Assembly: GCA_014871385.1 (NCBI GenBank)
Contig: CM026424.1
Span: forward strand, 15,218,892 to 15,282,891
Reading direction: 5' to 3'
DNA: 64,000 nucleotides
Source: Ceratodon purpureus
Lineage: Eukaryota > Streptophyta > Bryopsida > Pseudoditrichales > Ditrichaceae
The translations under genes and the position numbers were made by a program. The notes under the pieces are model-generated. The model made no database searches and was not told where the DNA came from. It saw nothing but the letters and a program-made list of their open reading frames with translations. Shown here in pieces: positions 39,720-52,814 of this stretch (positions are counted from its first letter, which is position 1; the number at the start of each line of letters is the position of its first letter).

Positions 39720-40800
39720 ATATTTATGGACATGAACTTCATTTCTGGACATGAACTTCATGCCCATCAATCATCAATGAAGGAGCACGAAAATGTCATT
39801 ATTAACAATTTTCGCAAGACCTCGACACCATTCGAGGTTCAATTGTCAAAACAAAGAATCAGCAAGCACTCACTCCCGATCGTTCCCTCTAGATACTGGA
39901 ATCACTCGCTCCAATTCATTCAAATCAAGAGCTAACTTAACCCCAATGCAAGTTGATTAGCTCTAAGCTCCTTCGATCAATCAAATCTAAGAACCCTATC
40001 CAATGCGGACAAAACAACTAGCTGCGAGGACTACAATCAGCTTATTACTAAAAAGAACAAGAGCAGATGATTTTTCTTCTTGCGAAACCAGGTGATTCAA
40101 ATTTTTAGACAAACAAAAATGGCAACAATCAAGCAAGCAGAGTGGAATGCAAATGGTTTCAATGACTACAAATTGAGTAACGTACTGTGGAAAAGCAATC
40201 TGGCAGGATCGATAGAGCGCGGATTTGCAATGAATCTATTTCTTCGTGTTTTTGCTTTAAGAATTACTTTGATGGTTGAGAGGTGATGCTTACTTGTTCA
40301 CTTGTTGTTGAAGCTTAGTCAACAAGTTGTCTGAATCTTGGACTTCGGCCACCACGGACGCTGGAGAGCCGGAAAGTGAAGTCACATCCCCTTCCATCGT
40401 TCGCACTCTCACTCCGGGATTCTGGGTAGCTAGAATCCTGATCTAATTAGTAGTCACCTTCTCCACCACTCCAACAGCACCATCCCAATCGAACCGCACG
40501 TAGCGATGCTTCTTCCTCGCGGGGATAGAAGTCTGAACTCGCTTCCTTGCAGAAATCGCAAATCGCATCCTCTTGGGTACGCAGACGTTTCAGAGGTGGA
40601 GCATCAACTTTGTAGGAGGTATAGATTTTAGCTAGAAGAAGACATGCGTTTCCCCTTTTGAATTCATAATTCTTGTGGAGCATTGACGGACATACAAGGT
40701 CTAGGGTATCGCAATAGGTGATTTTGAGAACCAAGAGTAAGAAGATATCAAAAGAAGTTTTATAAAACAAGAAGCCTACTAAAAACTACAATTGATTTAT
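39720..40800 (-). pseudogene. Gene-like island, possible remnant of a host gene
   Basis: A 1-kb island with clearly higher GC than both flanks. On the minus strand, 40293-40398 reads like a first exon: ATG-GAA, then SLSGSPASVVAEVQDSDNLL and TKLQQQVNK, running into a GTAAGC donor. Upstream of it, 40447-40770 is open for 107 codons (contains AICDFCKEASSDFYP). The same DNA is also open in a second frame (contains ARKKHRYVRFDWDGAVGVV). No downstream exons follow before the AT-rich spacer resumes, so the island looks like a broken or transposed gene fragment. I cannot name the family. Confidence 0.3.
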
Positions 40801-41696
40801 GCCTCATGTTGTGTTTGCTATGATGGTTGTATATAGAATTAAGGAATTATCCAAAAATATTGTTTTTCATGATAAAATACTCCTAAATAATAAGCCAGTT
40901 ATTAATGCTGTAGAATTATTAGTGCTGCTACTTCATTCTAAATTTTAACTACAAATAGCTAATTTAATTGTCTTCAAGATTCTAAACAAATTCCAAACTT
41001 GTTAATAATATAATTTTTTGAACTGCATGAAGAATTAAAGTGCATTGATATTATATAACTAAGTCTTTTAAAACAATTTACTCTGCATTAAAAACTAATA
41101 TGTCTTCATCTATATATTCAAAAGATGAAAAATAAAAGACATTCATTTCTTTAATAGTCTAACTTACAATCATACAGATAGAAAAATTATTTAAAATCAT
41201 TTTTTTACTGATTTAAAGAATTTCCATAAGAATATATTAAAGAAAATTAAGAAATTAAATTATAATCATTTTCACTAATCATAAATTATAAATATAAATT
41301 TTATTTTTATTTTTATTATTTATTTTTATTATGTTGTTTTATATGATATATATCATATGTATAAAAATACTCAATATAATCTCAATCAATGATATTTTTA
41401 TGATAGATTTTTGACATCCATTATATTAAATTTCATACATTGATAGCCAAATCTAGTATTAAATAATCAAAAATAAAACATTCAAATGCGAAAAAAAAAA
41501 ATCACGCATTTTAAATTAAATAGGTAAATATATTTTTAAAAAATATTTTGATTATAAAATAAAAAAATATTTAGAGCGTCACTAATTTAAGAAATAATAC
41601 AAAAACGTTGCACAACAACATTTTGACAACTTTTTAAATATATTTGTATGGCTATTTTCAATAGATGTATATTTTAATATGTTGGATGAATTCCGT

Positions 41697-41897
41697 TTAC
41701 ATAGTTACCACTTGCCAATTTACAAGCAAATAGCTGATAATCTTGTTGGAAGCATTTGCTGCTAATTGTACTAACATGTACTCACTCTTATCCTCAGTAA
41801 AAGAAATGGTGTAGCCAGGGCCACATCTTACAATTGTACTTACTACACAAGTAGAAGCCACATAGTGTACTAGCTGTCTACCTCGTCCAGGTAACAA
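41697..41897 (-). pseudogene. Exon-like open segment, unidentified
   Basis: A 66-codon open segment (contains GRGRQLVHYVASTCVVSTIV and GPGYTISFTEDKSEYMLV) stands out from the surrounding AT-rich spacer by base composition and amino-acid mix. It could be a lone exon of a degraded gene or part of a mobile element. No family is recognised and no neighbouring exon is visible. Confidence 0.2.
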
Positions 41898-41899
41898 GA

Positions 41900-42417
41900 G
41901 AATTTTATACTACTTGAATAAGCACTTTAGTTTAGTATATAATATTAGCTGATTTGAATCAGTAATCATCATGTTATGTGAGCTCTTATATTCAGTAAAG
42001 CCTGACTTCACTATTACAACAAGTGCACATGTGAGATTGACTTGTAATAATTTCTTTAAAAGTCTAATTTGATATCATACAAGTGAAAAGAAAATGATAA
42101 TCATTTTGACTAATCATAAATCACAAAGAAGATTGTAATTTTAAAAACATTCTAAAAATATTTTTAAAAAATATTTAAATATTAAATTATTTAAACATAT
42201 TAAAACTACTAAGAGTGATTTCAATCAATGATAATTTTAATTTTAAGTTTTTGATACCATTATATTATATTTTATACATTGATGGCAAAGTCTGACATAA
42301 AATAGTTAAAAAATAAAACTTTCAAATGTTGAAAAGTTAGGCTTTTTAGAATCAAAAAATTAAAATATAGAACCACTTTAAAGAAAATTTCCTTTAATTT
42401 TAGATTTATATTCTATT

Positions 42418-42485
<68 letters not shown>

Positions 42486-43430
42486 GAATATAAATGTCGT
42501 ACAATGAAATCTCTGAAAGAGTTGATGAGGAACTCAAAGGGTGCTCTACGTCAATGATTCGATTCTTAAAAATAATATTGTTCTATATATACATCATCAA
42601 CATCCAAATTTGATTTTTTTAAAAAAAAAAAACATGTTTAAAGAATTAATTGAGATTTGGTTGAAGGTTGTTAACTTCCAAATAAAGTGAAAGTTGTTGA
42701 AAATAATCTTTGTTTGCATTAATTGGGTAGAATAGTTGTATTAAAGGTTTTAATTTTTAAAAAATTATAAAATAACTAGTAAAATCCTTTTTGTTTTCAA
42801 CATGGTCCAATTATGTGAGGGCAATAACAACTTTGGTTGGATTTAAACTACAATGGAAGATTGTTGTTATATTTGAAAATTCAAATTTGGCAAGCTAGCC
42901 ATTAATGCTTCAAGAATTCTTCACTACGTTCATGAAAATGAATTAACCGACATAGATATAAGTGCATTGCTTTGTATTGCCATAAAAATTATATAATAAA
43001 AATATGTGAAACTCTCATCAAGATTAATTAATAATGACATGTTAATAAACTATAGATTTTTTTTTTTAATACATTTTTGATCCACAATACAATTTCATTG
43101 TATAATTTGGTATTTTAATACATCATCAATATTTTTAAACACTTACTCATTTCATAAAAATATTAAAAATACTTCAAATCTTATCTGTCTTTATTTTTCA
43201 TTCTTTGATTTTCACAATAAATAATACCATACACTGGTATTAAAGTTCAACATCAAGTAATTCAAAAACTCAGTGTATAAATATTAGAGAAATCATACTT
43301 TTTAAAATACACATTTCTAGAATACTCCTTTTCTTCAACCATTTGAAGAACTTAAATTTTTCCAAAAAATAAAAATTAATTTTTTATTTTAAGAAAGAAA
43401 TGTAGAACCTACCACCAAATCACCACACAC
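41900..43430. other. AT-rich spacer with microsatellite
   Basis: AT-rich noncoding sequence containing a compound (TC)n-(TA)n microsatellite. Nothing else is recognised. Confidence 0.6.
42419..42482. repeat. Compound (TC)n(TA)n microsatellite
   Basis: About 17 TC units run directly into about 15 TA units. Confidence 0.95.
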
Positions 43431-43530
43431 AACAAAACAACCATTCAATCACCCTACAGTCATCATTCCACTCCCACCAAATTAAAGCGGAAGTCCATAG
43501 TGCACTACGGAAAATACTTAGGATTACTTT

Positions 43531-43845
43531 ATTTGAAAGTAATAAAAAACTTGACTACTTATGTGATTGGAAGAGAGCTCTGAGAGAGGTGGAGAAACCT
43601 CACATGATTAGGGTTACAAATGCACACATCCATCCCCGCTTTACATAACTGTACCTCCATTTAAACCCATAATCCCCGCATCAATGCCGAGGTTACATCC
43701 CTTATTTTCAAATTCAAAGTCACAGGATTTTGACGACTACTGTGATTCGTTCAGAGCTCCGAGAGAGATGGAGAGACCTCACAGGATTAGGGTTCCAAAT
43801 GGTGGAGAGTCAGTCCCCGCCTTATATACCCGGACTCCCGGTTTA
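43531..43845. repeat. Diverged tandem duplication upstream of topoisomerase II
   Basis: Two copies of about 130 bp, offset by 180 bp (43531-43665 and 43711-43843), share blocks such as TGTGATT, GAGAGCTC/CAGAGCTC, GAGAGAGGTGGAGA/GAGAGATGGAGA, CCTCACA, GATTAGGGTT and CCCCGC. The right copy is richer in GC and ends in a TATA-like CTTATATACC. The GATTAGGGTT block is a telo-box, so promoter sequence may have been duplicated. Confidence 0.7.
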
Positions 43846-44189
43846 AAAACAACTCCAAAAAGAACACCACGTCAGCCAGCACCCCAACCAAGGCAGCCCG
43901 ACTCGGTTCCAAACCACATTTGAATTCAAAAACCGGGCCCCGTACAAACCCAGGCACAGGCACGGACATGCCAACAAGGCACTCCCCACTTCAAACCCAA
44001 CGAGGGAAACCCAGAGTGACCGTTCGGGCCAAATTCAAATTCGAATTCCCAAACCCCAAACTCCAAAACCAAACCAAGCACTAACTTACCACGACAGAAA
44101 CAGTACGTCCAACACGACCAACACACTCATTCCTCAATTGCTGCGCCCAACGCACATCGCCATTCCCAAGGCAACACACACCCCCATCC

Positions 44190-44196
44190 TATAAAT
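44190..44196 (+). promoter_or_regulatory. Candidate TATA box for topoisomerase II
   Basis: TATAAAT within a C-rich stretch, 400 bp upstream of the TOP2 ATG. A good splice donor (CAAGGTAAGT) at 44287/44288 suggests a leader exon and a 5' UTR intron between here and the coding start. Confidence 0.45.
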
Positions 44197-44598
44197 CACA
44201 CTGTCGGTCATCCCTTTCTTTGTAGAGCCCATCAGTTGTGTGGTTTCTCCATGTACTGTGTGTTGTAGCCCATTTGCATCCCTCAAGGTAAGTGGGATTG
44301 CACCGAACTTCAACTGCTCGCCTTCACCACATCACCACTTCGTTGCTTAGCTTCTTTTGTAAGGTTATAATAGTGTGTGGACATTCGAAGTTGGCATCGA
44401 TTAGTTGCGAGTTTCACCATATTAGCTTCACTTCTCAGCTTTCCTCGTAAGCAGCTACATTAGTTTGGGCATTCGATCGACATTGGCGTTGATCAGAGAC
44501 GTATTCGAGGCGTAGTTTAGTTGCGGGTTTTGGTTGAGGAGAGAGGTTGCTGGTTTTGGTTGAGGAGGGAGGAGTTTTCTGGTTTTGGTTTTGGAGTC

Positions 44599-47500
44599 AT
44601 GGATGACTATGACTATGACTTCGGCGAAGTGGAGAATGTGGGAGTCGCCAAGAAGAAGGTATGTGATGTGTTTTCTGGTTTTTTGTTCGTTTTGTTCTGT
44701 TTGTTTTGGTGTTGTGATGTGGTGGTTGAGATGTGGGTTTTTTTCTTTGACGTGGGTTTATTGAGTTTTGGGTTGTTTGTTTGGGTATGGTTTGTTTCGG
44801 GGTTATTGTTCTTGTTTTTGTGTCTTTCTTGCGCGTAATATTGTGTTTGGTGGAGGGTTTTGAGGTTGTCTGTTGAGTTGGTTTTTGTGTTGTGTCGGTG
44901 GAGTGGTGGGAACTTGTTGTGTTATTGGGTTTCTTGTTTTGGGTTCAGAGGGGTTGAACCACTAGTTCCTGTTTTCATAAGACGGTGCTAGGTGATTGCT
45001 CAGGTTTGCTGATATTTGCGTTGAAATGCAGGTTACGAAGGCGAAGGCCGCGGGAGAGAAGGTGGCGAAGGTTACTAAGGCGAAGAAAGTGCCGCTGCAA
45101 TCGAGCTCTGGGTTCAATGTGGATGCCAATGAGTACGAAGAGAAGGTTGCTAAACCGGCTAAGCGTGAGCCTCACCCTGATAAGTCCATCGAGGAGACTT
45201 ACCAGAAAAAAACCCAGCTGGAGCATATTCTACTGAGGCCTGACACTTATGTCGGAAGTATTGAGAAGCACACTCAAACGCTTTGGGTGTATGAGGACGA
45301 GAAAATGGTCAATCGGAGTGTTACGTTTGTTCCCGGGTTGTACAAGATATTTGATGAAATCTTGGTTAATGCTGCTGATAACAAGCAGCGCGATCCTTCC
45401 ATGGACACTGTGAAGGTCAGTCAGACACCTTACCTGGAGATTTCATCCTCCTTAGCCCTCTCCTTGTGCTTGGTCGTAGGCCGTAGGAGGCAGCATTACT
45501 CTCTGTTAAGTGTACTGAGTGAAGCAATTCTGGTCAGAGCAGTGAACCGAAAACGTGTCTCAGCCTCTGAGTCTGGCGGTCTTAGAAGCTCAATCATTGT
45601 CTTTATTGGTTTTGTAGAAGGCAAAGGTGGTTTTAACTCTTTAGTTCAGAACAGTGTGACGCGCCCTCATTTCGTACATTCTGAGGTGACCGCAGGTGTT
45701 CTAGATTTATAAATTTCAAGAATTAGCATCTTAATAATTTTTTGTTTTACATTACTGCAGGTGGAGATTGACATCGACCAGAATTTCATTAGCGTGTACA
45801 ATAATGGGGACGGTGTACCTGTTGAGATTCACAAAGAGGAAGGTGTTTACGTTCCTGAGATGATCTTCGGACATCTGCTAACTAGCAGCAACTACAATGA
45901 CTCGGAGAAGAAAACCACTGGAGGTCGAAATGGATATGGAGCTAAGCTGGCTAACATCTTCTCCACTGAATTCACCATTGAAACCGCGGACGGGAAACGT
46001 CAAAGGCGGTACAAGCAGGTATGAAGGAATATTTATTTGGTGAAGGGCTTTATTGTTTGAATGGTACGATTACAGACAGGGCTGAAGTGGCGTGAGGCCT
46101 CAACCAGGAATCTGATGTTTGCCATTCATTTTGAAGGTGTTCAAAAACAACATGAGCGACAAGTCTGAGCCAAAAATCACTACTTGCAAGTCGAATGAAA
46201 ATTGGACAAAAGTCTCATTCAAACCGGACCTCGCCAAATTCAACATGACCCACCTTGAGAGTGACGTTGTCTCACTCATGTGCAAGCGGGTGATGGATAT
46301 TGCGGGTTGCCTAGGGAAGGGCTGTAAAGTCGAGTTGAACGGCAAACGCCTCCCGGTCAAGTCATTCCAAGATTATGTTGGACTATATCTCTCTGTTGCC
46401 AACTCTAACCGAGAGGAGCCCTTACCGAGGTTTGTCCTCATTTCAGAAGTAAAGTTTTGTGTCTTTTCGGAAAATTGTCAAGTCCACTGTCAGGGCATCT
46501 CTACTCCCGAATTTGTGGTTATATATGAATTTATGGACTCTCTCGAAGCCATGTATATCCTTCACTGGCGTGCCTGATGTCATCTATTTACCCTCCTCTG
46601 CTTCCTCTGTTTCAGGTTTTATGAGAAAGTTAATGACCGGTGGGAGGTCGTGATCAGTCTTAGTGACGGGCAGTTCAATCAGGTGCGTGGGGTTTAGTGC
46701 TCCAGATTGTGTCTGTACTGCTCTAATCCTAATATACTCACGAAATTGATGGTCGTGTTATTCAATGTCTTCGATCTTGTATCTCCTACTAATATTGTTA
46801 ACCGAACAATGACTTGCAGGTGAGTTTCTGTAATAGTATTGCCACGATCAGGGGAGGAACCCACGTGGCCTATGTGGCGGACCAGATTGTAGCCAACGTC
46901 ATGGCAGCTGTAAACAAGAAGAACAAAACAGCTGGTGTGAAGCCGTTTCAGGTTAAGAACCATATGTGGGTCTTTGTCAATGCGCTTATTGACAATCCCA
47001 CATTCGACTCACAAACGAAGGAGACGCTAACAACTCGTGCAAGTAGCTTTGGTTCCAAGTGTGAACTATCAGCTGAATTTTTGAAGAAAGGTACTAAGCA
47101 GGCCATTAGTGACTATGGGCTACGTAGGAAGCTTTGATGTTGAGATCCTCTTTGTCATCTTTGCGTTCGTCAAGATTGCTGTCTCAGGCCTGTCGGTTCT
47201 TAACTGCGTCGTTGAAAAGTTGAAAACCTTAAAGGTCCGGCTTCTTACCTCTGTACATGGTTTGTGCAGTTGCAAAATGCGGACTTGTAGACAATGTGTT
47301 GACTTGGGCGGACTTCAAACAGAGTAAAGAGCTAAAAAAGAATGACGGCGCAAAACGACAACGCATTACAGGGATTCCTAAACTTGATGATGCTAATGAT
47401 GCCGGTGGGAAATCTTCGGAGCAATGTACCCTCATCCTTACAGAGGGTGACTCCGCGAAAGCCCTTGCCGTAAGTTTCTGGTGCCATCAGCTGAAAGTTC

Positions 47501-50500
47501 TCATCAGTTTGAGAATATGTTAGCACTGATCGTCTAGCAGGATCACTTTCTCTCCTACCCTGTGCATTTAGAACCTTCGTTAAAGTGTTAGCGTTTATTC
47601 AGGCCTTTCTGGATTCTCATCATTTTCTTTTCTGCCAGATGAGTGGCATCAGCGTTGTAGGACGTGACAAATATGGAGTATTCCCACTACGAGGAAAGCT
47701 TTTGAACGTGAGGGAGGCCAGCCATAAGCAGATTATGGATAACGCAGAAATTACGAACATCAAGCGTATCCTAGGCCTTCAGCATGGCAAGGACTATGAT
47801 AGCACAAAATCATTGCGATACGGGCATCTGATGATCATGACCGATCAGGTTCGTAGTGCCGTTTTAAGTTCTTTTCAAAGTAGTTGCTGCTCGATGTCCT
47901 TGAATGTCACTGTGGAGTTTCTCGTAGGAGTTCCTGCGCGTTCTAGACAAATTCCTGACACACTCGTACATCTTTATCTGCATCGTGGCATCAATTTCTA
48001 GCATCAAAGTTAATCATCTTGTCATGAAACATTGCAGGACCACGACGGGTCTCACATCAAAGGATTATTAATCAACTTCATTCACTCATTCTGGCCTTCA
48101 CTCCTCAAAATTCCATCCTTCCTCGTGGAGTTCATCACTCCGATCGTTAAGGTATGGTGACATGCTTCTTTAGTTCTGATCCTCTGTGGCCCTATGTTCT
48201 TGGATTCAGTTTGCTTCATCCTTCTGTTATTGATGTGTGCAGGCAACCAACAAGCAAAAGACCCTCTCATTCTATACTATGCCTGAGTATGAGGCCTGGA
48301 AAGAGAGCCTGAATGGTGAGACAAAAGGATGGACCATCAAGTACTATAAGGTTTGACCATAAGCACACCCTGGTACTTATCTACGTGTTTTTAGAAATTT
48401 CTCACTAGGTCTAAGTTACATTGGCAGTGGCTCCATCGGGAAATGATCACTCTGAGCTATCATGTGCTTTTACATATAGGATTGTCACTCGACTAACAAG
48501 CATCTGAGTAATGCAGGGTCTGGGTACTTCAACTGCGAAGGAAGGTAAGGAGTACTTCCGTGAACTCATCAAGCACAAAAAAGACTTCATGTGGGAGAGC
48601 GAGATGGATGGTGATGCGATTGAGATGGCATTCAGTAAGAAAAAAATCGAAGCTCGGAAGACATGGCTGCGCCACTATGAGGTACAACTGGTGGTGCTGA
48701 TTTTAAAGAGATTTCAATATTTTCCACTATCTCTCGTCTCTGTCATATTTCAAGTGTCTTTCCGGTAGACATCTCGTACCCGTAATGTGAACGGGGATGA
48801 TTCCACTACGCAAATCTACGTCTTGCATTCCTATCGATAGACCAGGGTATGATCTGGAATATGCTTGCCTGGAACTCTGCATCCTTTTCCTATCTTTCCT
48901 TCAGGAGATGAGTACTTTCAATTGATTGAAATTGTTTCGGGAATTGCAATGTGGCAGCCTGGAACCTTTCTCGACATGCGAGCGGAAAAGATCAATTACT
49001 GCGATTTCGTAAACAAGGAGCTTATCCTGTTCTCTATGGCCGACCTTTCAAGATCCATACCATCTATGGTGGATGGGTTGAAGCCTGGTCAAAGGAAAAT
49101 CCTCTTCTGCTGTTTCAAGAGGAACTTCGTCAAACAAGCCAAGGTAAATTTCGTTTATCTCATGCTATGGAGTTATGTGTCCAATGGGAATCATTATGTG
49201 TTCCATCTTCTTGTTTATACCAGTCAATTTTGTCTAAATCTGCGATTTCTGAGTAGGCACACAATGGGACTGTTCTTGTCACAGGTTGCGCAATTTTCTG
49301 GTTACGTGTCAGAGCATTCAGCGTACCATCATGGAGAGGCGAGTCTAGCCAGCACTATCATCGGCATGGCTCAGAATTTTGTTGGAAGCAACAATATTAA
49401 TCTTCTGTCTCCAGAGGGTCAATTCGGGACTCGTGAACAGGTAGAGATTTCGAAATCTATGGATCTGAAAATTTCCTACACTGTATTTGCAAAGAAATGT
49501 AAAAAAGCGTCATCTATTCGTCAATTCTCATTGTGTCCTGATTGAGAAGCTTCTCAACCCATTGTCGGGCTACTTGTGCAGGGAGGGAAAAATCATGCCA
49601 GCCCTCGTTATATCTTCACGTGTCTATCACCAATTACCCGTGCTCTTTTTCCTCAAGGGGACGATGTCCTTCTTGACTACCTGAAAGAAGACGGTCAGTC
49701 CATAGAGCCGAGCTGGTATTGTCCCATCATCCCTCTGGTGCTTGTCAATGGCAGCGAAGGTATTGGGACTGGTTGGAGTTCCTTCGTGCCAAATTACAAT
49801 CCTAGAGAGATTGTTGCCAATATCCACCGCTTGCTGGCTGATGAGGAAATGGAACCGATGCATCCTTGGTACAAGCACTTCAAGGTACGACTTTTTCTCC
49901 AGCTTTTTATGTAACATCATGAAAGAAATCAATGATAACTGATTTTTAACATTGAATGTGCTCCGGATTTACAGCTGATTGCTTTAGTTCATGAGTAGAT
50001 ATTCACCATACATGAACTGAATGTACTCCGGTTGATTACTTCGGTCAGGGAACGATTGAGTGCTCAGCAACGAAGGATAGTGGTCTTACATACACTCTCA
50101 CTGGTACGATTGACCAAATCGACGAAACCACTATCAAAATCTCGGAGCTTCCAGTGCGCAAGTGGACACAGGACTACAAAGAGTTCCTTGATGTCATGAT
50201 GACACCTTCTGACAAGAACAAGGAGCCCTTCATTAAGGTTCATTTTCCTCCATTTTCTTGCTCTAAATACCCCTAATAGCTAGTTGGGGGTCGTACATCC
50301 CTCTCAATCCCTTCGGTTTTCCGGATATGCAGTTTTTTGGAGAAATTCCATAACTCTGTGACGAGGCTGATGTGGTATTGTTTTGGTACTCAGGACTTCC
50401 GAGAGCACAACACTGATACCAAGGTGCACTTCGAGCTCGTTCTTTCAGAGGAGAACATGGCGATTGCACTGGCAGAAGGCCTAGTGAAGAAATTCAAGCT

Positions 50501-52814
50501 CACCACCACGATCAGCACAAGTAACATGCACTTATTTGATGCTAAAGGTCTCATCAAGAAATATGACACACCAGAGCAGAGTATGACCCAGGATGTACCC
50601 TATGTTTTTAATTGTTCCCGTGTTTAGTCTCTGATTTCAGGTCCTTGGTGTATTGCCTGGAATAATGCATGTCTAAACTGTTAAAGCGGGGCGTCGTATC
50701 TTCATTTAAATGCCACCGATTTCAGTTAATTTGATTCTTGTATTTGACATAGACTGTTGTCTGTCTTATGGCAGTTCTCGAGGAGTTCTATCACATCCGT
50801 TTGGAGCTCTATGTCAAGAGAAAGGTATTGCTATTGTTTTGTCACTCGTTTCTATTTGTAATGGAGTAATGGTTATTTATGTAGCAGGTTCAAGTTTTTA
50901 ATGAATATGATTTAACTTTCTGTCAACTCTTTTGAATGCAGGCTGTCCAACTCCAGAACCTCCAGTACGAGCTTCTCAAGGTCGACAACAAAGTGAGGTT
51001 CATTCTTGGTGTGGTGAAGGGTGAAATTATCGTGAACAACCGCAAACGTGCAGATTTGCTCTCTGAGCTTCAGATGAAAGGCTTCACACCATTCCCAAAG
51101 AAGGCAAAGTCATCTGATCCTCCCGTTGTTGGTGCGGATGCCATTACCGAGGACACTGAAGAGGTGCAATTCCTAACCTCTGAAGTTACTGGATAGGCTT
51201 GCCCCAGTAATTATCACTCATCAATAGGACTTTCTTTCCAGAGATGTCGTGGTATATTCATGTGAATTGCTGGGGTTATTGACACATCTATGTTAAATGG
51301 TTTCAGGATGAGAAGGTTAAAGGAATCAAGGTTGCTGACTATGAGTACCTCCTCTCTATGCCCATCGGATCGTTGACGTTTGAGCGAGTCGAACAACTTC
51401 GAGCCGAGCGAGACAAGATGGAAGATGATGTGGAGGAGCTGAAAAAGGCCACTCCAAAACAATTGTGGGAAAAGGATCTCGATGAGTTTCTCGTCAAGTT
51501 GGATGTAAGATTTGCCTACGCTTAATATTTACTACCTGATTCTCCACGACATGCTATAATCAGAATACTCAATTGGTAGTCATTGAATGTTATGTTAATA
51601 AACATGTGATGCGGTCATTCAGGCCCAGGAAGCGCAAGAGGAGATTGACGCAGCATACGAGGCCAAGCACTCCGCAAAGGAAGGAAATCAAAATTCCAAA
51701 AGACCTGCCCCGAGAAAACCAGCTGCTCCCAAAGCCAAGAAGGCTGAACCTGTGGATGAGGATTTTGCTGAGGCAGTCCCTGCCCCGAGAAAACAAGCAG
51801 CTCCGAAAGCGAAGAAGACTGAGCCTGTCGATGAGGACGAGGCAGTCCCAGCCCCAGTGGCAAGCAAGCCAGTCGTCACTAGTAAGTAACAATTGCATGT
51901 AGTACTTTGTGCATTTTTTTCCTGCTGAGGAGCCACTCGATGCAACGTTGCCACCCAATTCATTACTTGGCTATTAACAAGGAGATGTACAGTCCTGACA
52001 TACATTTGTCTTCGTACAGAAGCTGCACCAAAACCTCGGGCGAAGGCTGCCCCGAAGAAACCCGCTAAGATAGTGGTGAGTTAAATCTTCTGTAACTGTC
52101 GGGACGGTTTGTTTTTTGGTTTTGCAGTTTGACGGAGCTTTGCTTCCGAAATTCGAAGCAGTTGCTAATTATCGATTTGACAAATTGCAGGAGCTTGATG
52201 ACAGCGACGATGAGGACTTCACTTCTAGTCTTCGCGACCGTCTGGCATCATACAATTCCAAGGTTGCGCAACCTAGCGTTGTTATAGGTGGGAATTCCAT
52301 TTCATTTCTACTGATTCGCATTGTTAATTACCATGTGAATTTCTCTTTTATGGAAATAAGATTTTGGTTATTCAGATACCGAATGTGATGTGTGACTGCT
52401 CAGCATCCTAATTCACTTTGCGTAGTTTCTCATCAACGTGTCCTTGTGACTGCAGAGGATGTCGAGGAGGAAGCTCCTAAGGTGGCCAAACCTGCCCCTA
52501 AGAAACGTCTTCAGAAGCTTGCAGCCAAGAGCAAAGAAATCTCACCTCCAAGCTCACCCGAGTCGGTGATATCTCAAGAGAAACCGAAGGTCGAGGTGAA
52601 AGTACGAAAAATTCAGGTTTCGCCACTTAACAAAAAGACAAAGGCTCTGACATCGAAACAAGTCTTGCAAGCTGCAGAGGCAGAAGCCGCAGCTCGACCA
52701 GCGCGCGCTGGTCGTCGGAAAGTCCAGTACATCATTAGTGATAGTAGTAGCGAAGACGCCAATGATGACAGCGACGACGCTATTTCCGATTTCTCGGACA
52801 CGGAGAGCTTCTAG
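44599..52814 (+). CDS. TOP2: DNA topoisomerase II (type IIA)
   Basis: Twenty-three exons: 44599-44658, 45032-45415, 45761-46018, 46137-46429, 46616-46682, 46820-47090, 47270-47469, 47639-47848, 48038-48151, 48243-48350, 48517-48681, 48958-49143, 49285-49440, 49582-49884, 50049-50237, 50394-50580, 50775-50824, 50942-51163, 51307-51504, 51623-51881, 52020-52075, 52191-52287, 52456-52814. They total 4,392 nt, or 1,463 aa, close to other plant enzymes; all phases agree. It passes one DNA duplex through a double-strand break to decatenate and relax chromosomes in the nucleus. The GHKL ATPase has NNGDGVP and GGRNGYGAKLANIFS. The Toprim domain has LTEGDSA (Glu503) and DQDHDGSH (Asp582, Asp584). The winged-helix tyrosine is Tyr834 in SPRYIFT; the following residue is Cys where plants usually have Arg. 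The tail from about 1,190 is Lys/Ala/Pro- and Asp/Ser-rich, as expected for nuclear targeting and regulation, and includes two near-repeats around AAPKAKKAEPVDED. The start is the first ATG in an acidic exon. Confidence 0.97.

Noticed and set aside
45416-45712. Open reading continuing past the second TOP2 exon
   Set aside because: The codons after 45415 do not resemble topoisomerase; the exon ends at a GTCAGT donor and the family sequence resumes at 45761.
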